From Fasciola hepatica (taxonomy: Eukaryota; Platyhelminthes; Trematoda; Plagiorchiida; Fasciolidae), in the NCBI GenBank assembly GCA_948099385.1, contig CANUEZ040000028.1, positions 2,046,001-2,110,000 of the forward strand: a stretch of 64,000 nucleotides of DNA, written 5' to 3'. The notes beneath the pieces were generated by a model. The model was not told the DNA's origin. It did not search any database and saw only the letters and a list, made by a program, of their open reading frames with translations. Both the position numbers and the translations under genes were made by a program. Of the stretch, positions 55,641 to 64,000 are shown piece by piece; position 1 is the stretch's first letter, and every line of letters starts with the position of its first letter.

Positions 55641-57240
55641 TGCTTTGAAATATGGGGGTTATTTCTGCTCTTCTAGTGTCCTTTGATGCTCCTATCTCCC
55701 TGATGCGCACCTTTTGGAGCAAATACTATGCGCATGCGCTTTGTTGTGATCTTCACGGGGTTCCCTCTCACGGCCTAAAATTAGTGCTCCCACTACTTTT
55801 CCAGGGGCTCCCTCTCGATGGGCATATCTAAAATATCTCTAAGCGTTTTGCTTAGTTGAGTTCGCCAATGCTAGCTTGAGAGCTGCTATCGTGCTTCTTT
55901 GTAGAATGTCTGCCTGTCTACTGCTTTCGGAGTATTTCGGTCCCAATCTCTCAATGCCGACTGCTTTGAGCTTTTGCCCGATCCTGTCTCGTTTACGGAC
56001 AGGTTTTCTCATCACTTTCGTTCACCGGAGGCTCTTTCTTGAATTCGTTTCCTTGTGGTGAGGTAGGTCTGTCCTGCAGTGCTAGTGAATTCGCCAAACT
56101 ATCCGCAGCTTTTATTCTGCCACGGCGTTTTCATCACCAACATATCAGTCAAGCTCATTAAATTCTGCGCGTAGTTTGGCATCATTTAGCTTCCCGAAAT
56201 TCCCACGCAGCTTTTCAATGGCTCTCGAGAGCTTGAGGTGGAATGTAAACTTGGTGAATATTTGGTCACACTTGCCAAGATGAGTGAATGCCTAGCTTAT
56301 ATATTTCACTTCCATATTTCATGATCGGCAGACCTGCTACAGATGATGATTTTCCCATAGAGTATCCGGCTTTTCCCCTTATGTTTTGAAACAAGGTCCT
56401 TTCGTGGAGCCACTCGATTGCTTTCTTCAGCCATCTACCTTGAATAAATCTGCCCGCATCCCATTCCACTTTAGGCAGGTTAAGACCCCCAGCATTAGGA
56501 GCGAAATTTGCTCCTGTCTCCAACCGATCTAACACCTGTGTGATTTGTGTCCTCTTCAGTTTTTCGGTTTGGACTTCCCACACACTAGCCATCACGGTTT
56601 TTCTCACAAGAGTTTTGACGATGACAGCCATGGCTACTTGTTCATCGTACATAATCTCACTACCTACTCTATATGAGCCAGACCATCTCTGATGAGAAGA
56701 GTTAACCCACCCCCACGGTAGACTGCGTCCATCTTGTGGATGGACCTAGTAGTGGTTTTGACTTCTTCCTGGATGTGGTCAAATTTTAACAGCCTTGTCT
56801 CGTATACCACGACTAATTCGGCCGTACACCTTTCAGCTTCTGCCGTAAATCCTATCCATTACCCTCTAGCGTCCCTGGCACGGGTGTGTAGCTCTACCGT
56901 GACCTTATCTGGTGGACTGCCCCTGCTGTCCTTTGATTGGTGTCCCGCCTCGAGAAAAGCACCCGGGTGACCGCCAAGTTTTCAAAGCCACCATACCAGA
57001 AGTCCTGGCTGGCTTGTACGACCGTTTGGTACACCGGCTCGAATTCTTGTGTACTGTTTATTGAGGCACAGTTTCAATGCTTTTTTTGTATGCTCATGTG
57101 GCCTTACAGCAAGTCACCAGTGGAAGCTTTTTTGGTTCAGCAGACAGCCTTCCAGTGTCTCATCCTCCATTATATTTTCAGTTACCACTGGTGCCCAGAG
57201 GTCACCGACTTGTTGACTGATACCTACCCTGAAGCGGCCG
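55641..57240 (-). pseudogene. LINE element E, endonuclease and linker
   Basis: One frame (56652-56266) carries QVLDRLETGANF, LNLPKVEWDAGRFI (the GDFNLPxVxW region, GDF lost), LKKAIEWLHERTLFQNI, SMGKSSSVAGLPI (the SLLDLI region) and a IHSSW end. Just upstream (56740-56660) YRGGG and LIRDGL represent the RGGGVxLLIR motif. The linker 56260-55860 shows basic helices. The part 56750-57240 is too decayed for the N-terminal endonuclease motifs. Confidence 0.65.
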
Positions 57241-57960
57241 CCTTTTGACGTTCTTTTATGCCCACCTCAATCGTGTATTTCAATATCAGCTGGCGCTCGT
57301 TGTTGATCAAAATCCGCGCCAAAGTTTTTCCATATTCCGACTACTGAGGTGCCCAGTACGATGCGGTACTCTCAACTCACGCGATGGAAGACCTCACCCG
57401 CTCGCCATAGAAGTTTGCCCCAGTGTCATAATCCGTTAGTCTAAAATCGGCCGGGCTGGTGCCGTCGACTGTCCTAGGCACCTCTGCTTCCGAGTTCATA
57501 CTGTGTGAACACTCCTCAGATAAGTCACGTAACTCGTACCACCTTTCTGAGAATGTTTAAGACCGTATTTTGGTCTGAACTCTGTCCTGAATTGACTTCT
57601 GTTATGATAGGCCGTCACTGTAAAAGATAGGCAGATTTCCTCATCCAAGGTGGACAGGGGCACCTGCAAATTTTACCAGTTGTAATTCTTCTTTGAGGCC
57701 CTCAGTTTTATCTTGAAGCTTCATCCAGCTTTCCTTAGCCTAGCCGTTCCGTCACCTCTTCACTTTTTCCACCCTGTACTTTGCTAGGGGTACATGCCCC
57801 AATATTTTTTCCTTTGTTTTTGATGACCATAATTCTGTTACTCATGGCTTTTGCGCCCTTATTTGGTCTTTTCGCACCTTCCTTCCTGAAGGATTTTCTC
57901 GCCATTCCGGCATAGGTGAGCCTCTCAGCTATGTCTTCCATTCCGATTTCTGAACCGGAG
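57241..57960 (-). pseudogene. Possible element E ORF1 remnant
   Basis: A short Lys/Arg-rich frame (57941-57735) lies where ORF1 would be expected upstream of the endonuclease. No PHD finger or coiled coil could be read. The call rests on position only. Confidence 0.25.
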
Positions 57961-60900
57961 TACTGTCTTACAAGAACCCGTGAGCTGTTTAAAACTTTCT
58001 GCCTTACACTGGCCGGTAGGACTGCTTTGCCATAGCCTTAAGTAGGTTGCATTCTCGCCCGACCCAAACATTTTGACTCTACACCAAGTGGTGTTCTTGA
58101 TGACTGAGCAGCTTGCAAGCGCGCATCTCTGGGCAACATCTCAAACATTTTTTTCATCCACTCGCTTTCGCTTTACTCTGAGGAACAGGAGTTGGCACGC
58201 GTGGCATAGTAGCGCTGGCATGATCCGCGGAACTCCAAACTGTTCCCAAACTTCGACCACTATCCTTACTTGCAGAATTTTAGTTCTGGCGGACTGAGGA
58301 TCTCAAGTTACCTACTCAACACTGGTTTTGTGCCATTAGGTTATTCAAAACAGTTTATAGTTACGGACTCAGAGTAACCACCAAAACATTGAAAAGCTGT
58401 CGCTTAAAAAAAGAAACGATGAGATACATACCAAACTCAAAAGTACAGCCAAGACCAGAGGATCACAGAAATCGACCTGTACTGAATGATAAGGACCAAC
58501 GACAGAGTCTGGACTTCCCGAGGGGAGAATGCAAAAACGTGAAGACTATAACTGTTTAGAAGAGAGAAGTCGACCACCACCTATGCTGGGTTGCTGAACG
58601 GAGCTGAGCAGCTGAAGCTGATGAAACTCCATTGCGATTTGTAGCTGGGGTAGGTTTCATCCCTTAAGGGGTAGTAAATCGATGGAACAAACTTCGAGCG
58701 TGAGTCAGGGGCCTAAACGATTGCTGATTTCAACAGAAATTTAGGTGTTTGGTGAGAATTTTATTTGGAGGTCCAGCCTAGAAAGCAGACTATTTTATGA
58801 TCGCCTGAGTTACCGAACATGCCGCGCTCGAGGCTGCACTAGAAGGTTTCTGCCGGGAAATAAGAAAGCTGGGCTGCGCGGTGCCGGAAAAATGTGCATA
58901 ATACTGCTTTTGAGCTTCTGTTCCTTCGCATCAAAGATACACCAAAACGTTTCTCTCAATAGACTACTCAGGCAGAACCTGATCTCCGTATATTTCTATG
59001 TGTTTTCCACATTCTTGCACGACTTCCCTACCAATAAATAGTCCGTGGCGACACAGGCTGCTCAACTGATACGGCATGCAAAGCAAAACCTCGGGGAAGA
59101 ATTTGATATAAGTCGAAAAGGAAGTCAATCAAAAGCCACTCCTAACGCCCACAAAGATCATCACGCTGCAGCAATAACCTCTGGCCTGGCCGAAGGTTCA
59201 TACGCTGAGAAAAATAAGTTTCTGCATTTTTCTTCCCTTAGGTTCCTACCTTAAGCCTACTGCGGTCAGAATGTAATGCAGTGGAGAGGGCCATCAAGCC
59301 GTGAGAGCACAAGCCGAAAAAGGTGGATTACAATACAAGACTAAGGGAAATGACTATGGTTCAGAAAGGTCCCAAAGATCACTGGGCAGACCTGTTGTCT
59401 TAAAGTCGAAGGTAGGGAAAAGATGAGATCAGCTGGTCCAAAAGCAGTGCGGGGAGCTGATTCCTTGCCATCACACAACGCCCCAATACATTACCCATAA
59501 TCGCTCAGCATATAACTGGCCCTCAACCTGTTTGGAATCAAGCTGATTGCTAAGAGACGGTTGGTCTACTTGTAGACTTGCGGGTAAAGTCTTTGTGAGG
59601 TAGATAGCCCTTTACCCATGCTCTAAACTAAGAGTAGTTTAACTTTTACTAAATCCGTCAGAACCGCTGGTAAGGCTTCCCAGTCTTGGTGGCCTGCAAG
59701 CACAAAAACAAGGTCCTTTGTTTAGCAAGTCCGGTGGAACCCGATTCCCAAAACAAACGGAGCCGATCGAACGAATACTAATGTATCACTTGTGTTTCAG
59801 ATTTTGTGGCTTCTGAAAGGGTGGTTCACAAAGAGGATAATCTTTACACAAGGCCCACTTGGGAGCGCTGCATCCCAGACGAGCCTTAGGAGGTAATTTC
59901 CTAAGGAGGTTGAAAGAACCGTTTAGGCCAAACAGCACACTAAAGAAGGACAATGAGTCCAGTGACTTTGTGCTCATCGGAACAAAAAGTGGAATTTATA
60001 ATGGCCGACGATGACCAAGGTCTTTGAGCAGATCAATCAAAAAAAGTCGAAGAGAAGAAAAAGGGCTGGTAAAGTCTTTATGATGAGACTCCTTCAAAAA
60101 GCTTCCAAGGGGGACTAGTTATTGCATCCCTTCAGCCGCCACGGTGGTTGTTTCTGGGCAATTTTCAAGACGTACTGCTTTCCCCCCAACCCGCCTTTTT
60201 TCTCACGCATGAAATACCCAAATTTTCACGGGACACACTTGCCAGGTACTTTCCTCAGGCTGGCCGCAACGAACAAACAATCACGGCGGCAAACGAAGGA
60301 GCCAGAAAACGAACGGCTGGAGCTTTGAATGATCGTAAAGTAAATGGAACCACTTAAACAAATGAAAATTGTAGGACAAAGACGTCAATTTGCTTCGGAC
60401 TATGCCAAACTTGAATATATTGGCCATAACCGACCAACGACGCGTAAGCAGTCGTACCGCTTCCCCATGAAAGTCTTTCAACTTTTGTTTCCTTTGATGT
60501 TTACCAGTTTACTCATTAATGGAGCCCAAAGCCCTATCTAAACTTGTACGTTTAGAGCAACAGTCAAGCGGTACACAACTAGGCGACAGTGGTTTGATCA
60601 GAGCCTGAGCGTATTATCAATTACACAAGATTTTTCATTGAACAAAGGTCATTTTTCAAAAGGCGCACATAATTTAAGTAACAAGTCGCCACTATCTCGA
60701 AACGATAACAACAGCAATACGAAGTATAAACATGAACTGCCAATAAATAAACCACTATCCTTCTGTATAGCTGAAGGAGGTTATGATCCAGTTACAGCAT
60801 CTTTGAGGTATCCACACAATCCACGTTGTAATAGCACTGACTTGCATGGTCAGCGCCTGCTCTGGTAGAAGAAGAGAAACTTGAGGCAAACGACCGAGGT

Positions 60901-62430
60901 AACGGAAACAGATATGTCACAATGATCCATCATTTATCCAGGCCATAGGGATCACAGGTGGGACCAAAACAAGTAATATATATTTTGTTCCTGTGAATTA
61001 GAATTTGTATGCCAAGCCTGAGTTGAGGTGGTGCAACTGAGCGAGCGGCCACACGAGCCCGGATCGCGGCTGAGAGACAAATTTTCTGTGAATAGCTCTC
61101 TGAGGAAGACTAGCCACTTGCGACGCCAAAGGGCGCTACAACTGCCTTGAGACATGGGCCACATGTGACAGTGCGGGATGATCCACACTGATGACATTGA
61201 AACAGTGCCCTCAGTTTTCTGTGTTTCTTTATTCATCGGTAACCAATCCAGTTTCGCTCGCAGGCATTGCTGAAGCAAAAGCTCGACGGATGTACACCAT
61301 CCTAACCCAAAGCACATCAAGTCGCGTCCAGCAGAGCACACAAGAGAGCCAGGATTTTACCTGCGTTCATCAGTATACTAACCAGCGCTGAGTAGCACAC
61401 ATCATCCTCCCTTTGGTTCAAGTGAACAATCTCCCCCAACACTTTGTGTAAATATGTTCCACTATCTTGTAAACTTCTGTTCCGACATCACCCGGATCAC
61501 CTGATCATGCACTGAAGCACACTTTGGGCCCATCCAAAATATACCATTAAAAGAACTAAATTCCCCGGTTCCAGACCTTTATTTTCCACTATCCACTGTT
61601 GACTAACCTGCAACACACATACCCAACTATTGAACGTTTCCATAATGAGTCCGCCAACATCTGCTCTTCTATCAGCGCCAGAACAGATGCTGGGAAAGTT
61701 ATGGCAATGATACACAGTTTTATTGCTGTGAAGTATCAGAAATTTTCTCCCCGGGTCAATGCTTGAAGGATTTTGCAGCCATCCGTTACTGGCTTGAGGG
61801 GGAGAATGTTAAAGATCCTTTCTACTTCTGCAACGAATATCACCGGACATTCACTCGTCACAAGACCACCGCAAGCAACTGAACATAGCACAAGTAATAT
61901 CGAACGTATTACGCTTTTCCAGACTCCATCCTAGCGGCTGGCTTCTGGCGGCCTGACTGCCATTCGATACCACGATCCGATGGGGAGCGATTTATTTTAT
62001 CTTATGGAAACCCTTGAATAGAGGCCTGAATTTTGGTTCAAACCTCCCTAAGATTGCTTCTATTGCCACTAAAGGAATATGTGGTCGACTCTTTCCGGCC
62101 ATGAAGTGTATCATTTCGTGTAAAGAAGAATTTGTAAAAAGCGAAAGCACAACCTTGATATGCACCACACTTACTTTCCTAGGCAGGAATAACCAGCCAC
62201 ATGGCTTATCCCACGCCCTTACAAGCCCAACAAAAATGGCTCAAAATAGTCTACTCCCACATATACCAGGACAAGAACAACATTCATAGCACGTTCCGGC
62301 TGTACAGGAGCCTTCTGTTGTATACTCAGGCGCGTTGGATATGGTGACAATGCAAGCACTTTCCAGGAACACCTGGAGCAGCTGACCTACATTTCGCGAT
62401 ACAGAATAACCAACGAATGACCGACGGAAC
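57961..62430. other. Long stretch without recognised gene
   Basis: Frames of up to 129 codons (60952-61341 minus, 58745-59041 plus) show no motif. No repeat partner inside the window was noticed. Confidence 0.4.
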
Positions 62431-63590
62431 TTGAGAACAGCCACCATATTCACTGCCACGGATAGTTTGACGCAAGAATATGGCCGAGGCTTAACATCTA
62501 TTTTCATCTTCGTGGATTTTGCAAAGACCTCCAACGGAGCGCAACACACTCCTTCTCCTTACAAGGCAAAAGTGCACGGTATCACCGATAAACCGTTCTG
62601 CCTACCTAAGAGCTTCCTGTCTGGGCTCAACTTCGCTGTGCTTGCAGGCACTTCGTATTCTCTTCCCTTCCCAGTCACTAAAGCAGTCCCCCAGGCCTTC
62701 GTAATGGGTCTTTCACTGTTCCTGGTCTGCATCAAAGATCCCTCAGAGGTAGCGAAGTCCGACATCTCTGCGTAAGCGAAACACGTAACCAACTAGAACG
62801 CTCCAAGTACGCAAATGCAGTCAGCGATGGATGGAACCGGGCGCCGGTTAGTGGACTTGAGCCTACCAACAAATGACGATAAATGCTTCAGTGTCCCTTG
62901 GTGGCTCCATGGATCAGCCCTTTCGAGCCAACGGACCATTCTCAATTTGGAGGCTAGACCGGGAAAAGATACTAGGTTTCTGGCCGATCAGCACTCTTTT
63001 TTCTCACCGCATCGAGTGAAGACTAGCGAGACTGCTTCCGGGTTTTCAACCTCATTAGGAAAAAGCTCCACCATAAATCCAAGGAATACTTTCGGATTCT
63101 TTGCTGCGCAGACTTCCACTCCATCTTAGAATACGGCGGCAAAAAACGCACACGCGTATTCTGCTCGTGACCGAAACTATCTTGAGCGAGTTCGCGGAAA
63201 GATTACAAAAGCTGCGCATGGGCCGGCAAGTCGTCCTTATCACTTAAGGCTGAATGCACTCAGCCGCTAACTCCTGGATGCAAAGCGTACTGGAGTAAGC
63301 ATTTTCCTAATTTTACACCTTTCCCCTTCCGGGTTAGCCAATTGACCATTCACGCAAACACATCAAGATACTCTTAAGGGACAAACCAACAGACCATTCA
63401 AACATTGCCCACAAACATTCTCCACCACTTCATCAACTCGGGGGAGATTTCTATCTGGAATAAAATCCCGCAGGGGATAATGAACGCCCCGAAAAAAGGA
63501 GCTACCGAGTAAAAGCTGGACATATGCATAGAGCTTTCACCCACTCCATGGCCAAACTCCCAACCAGAATATTACATTAATCGTTACCAT
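62431..63590 (+). pseudogene. LINE element F, reverse transcriptase (5'-truncated)
   Basis: On the plus strand: ATDSLTQEYGRGLTSIFIFV, FAKTSNGAQHTP (degraded FAKAFDRVPHTP), VHGITDKPFCLPKSFLSG, PFPVTKAVPQAFVMGLSLF (degraded SGVPQGSVMGPLLF), SEVAKSDISA followed by a stop where YADD should be, LPTNDDKCFSV, a thumb RDRNYLERVRGKITKA and RPYHLRLNAL, and a C-terminal ISIWNKIPQGIMNAP near 63450. Close in wording to elements C and D. It lacks its 5' part and has multiple frameshifts. Confidence 0.82.
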
Positions 63591-64000
63591 ATCGCTTGTA
63601 CTGTCATTGTTGCAATTTTATTTCACGCAATCTCTTCCAGCTAACACGCTTCTTCCATGACGAGTCTGGTACGCCATGCTGCCTAGCAATGTTTCGTTCA
63701 GAGCGGGGAAAAACGTATAAGGTCCAGGATCCAGTAGGCTGAAGCATCGAACCCTAGTATGAATTAAATAACTTTAGAGACCTTAAGTTGATGCAGGCGC
63801 TGGCTTCGACGCGGCTAAGGCAGGTGGGTCAGAAAGCAGAAGAAATCGAAGAGAGCGGTAGGAAACCTGATTTTGAGATCTATACAAATGTGTAAGCTTC
63901 CGTGCCGGTTACATTGACTGGAAGGCCGCATTCTACATTCCGGTATCGCGGGATTGCTATCTAGACTGGCTGCTTGCAAATGCTCTTCGCCAACACATAG
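63591..64000. other. No feature seen
   Basis: 3' flank of element F, possibly including its 3' UTR. Confidence 0.3.

Noticed and set aside
60952..61341. 129-codon minus-strand frame
   Set aside because: Cys/Trp-rich by composition only; no known fold or pairing of residues.
1..64000. CRISPR array, bacterial operons or prophage
   Set aside because: No regular spacer-repeat array and no bacterial gene organisation; all recognisable genes are eukaryotic mobile elements.

Overview
This window looks like nuclear DNA from an animal, most probably a parasitic flatworm (cestode or trematode). That is an inference from the mix of elements seen: CR1-like LINEs with a PHD-finger ORF1, RTE-like LINEs, a Penelope-like GIY-YIG fragment, a Ty3/gypsy pol, a MULE transposase and long (TA)n tracts. 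No host protein gene, tRNA or rRNA gene could be recognised. Almost everything identifiable is transposable-element sequence, most of it decayed.

Layout. 1-5.2 kb: an ORF1 PHD remnant, a repeat carrying a Penelope-like endonuclease piece, a 773-bp foldback palindrome, and the 3' half of a dead LINE. 5.3-9.2 kb: the best-preserved element (A), a CR1-like LINE on the minus strand with an intact ORF2 (endonuclease + reverse transcriptase) and an ORF1 split by one frameshift. 9.2-14.7 kb: a full-length but decayed relative (B); element A sits at its 3' tail, and B's RT is broken by a 953-bp insertion that contains a solo-LTR-like unit. 15.2-18.7 kb: a third LINE (C), plus the RT start of another. 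18.7-24 kb: no recognised gene. 24.4-26.7 kb: a MULE transposase pseudogene. 27.0-28.7 and 32.6-35.3 kb: copies of a long repeat of unknown type (called family S). 29.7-32.4 kb: a LINE of another lineage, fused at its 5' end to a gypsy RNase H remnant. 36.4-37.6 kb: gypsy RT. 37.6-42.6 kb: no recognised gene. 42.6-46.0 kb: LINE D, with two LTR-like insertions. 48.2-52.6 kb: two RTE-like LINE remnants on the plus strand. 53.6-57.9 kb: LINE E, related to B. 58-62.4 kb: nothing recognised. 62.4-63.6 kb: LINE F on the plus strand.

The genes do not form a cellular pathway. They are independent mobile elements nested in each other. Element A is the only one with a long intact coding frame and may be a recent insertion. 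I did not find a clearly new biological system. The most unusual structures are the foldback element with equal 347-bp arms, the S repeat family, the MULE with a C-terminal zinc finger, the 77-bp duplication around the insertion in B, and the in-frame gypsy-LINE junction.
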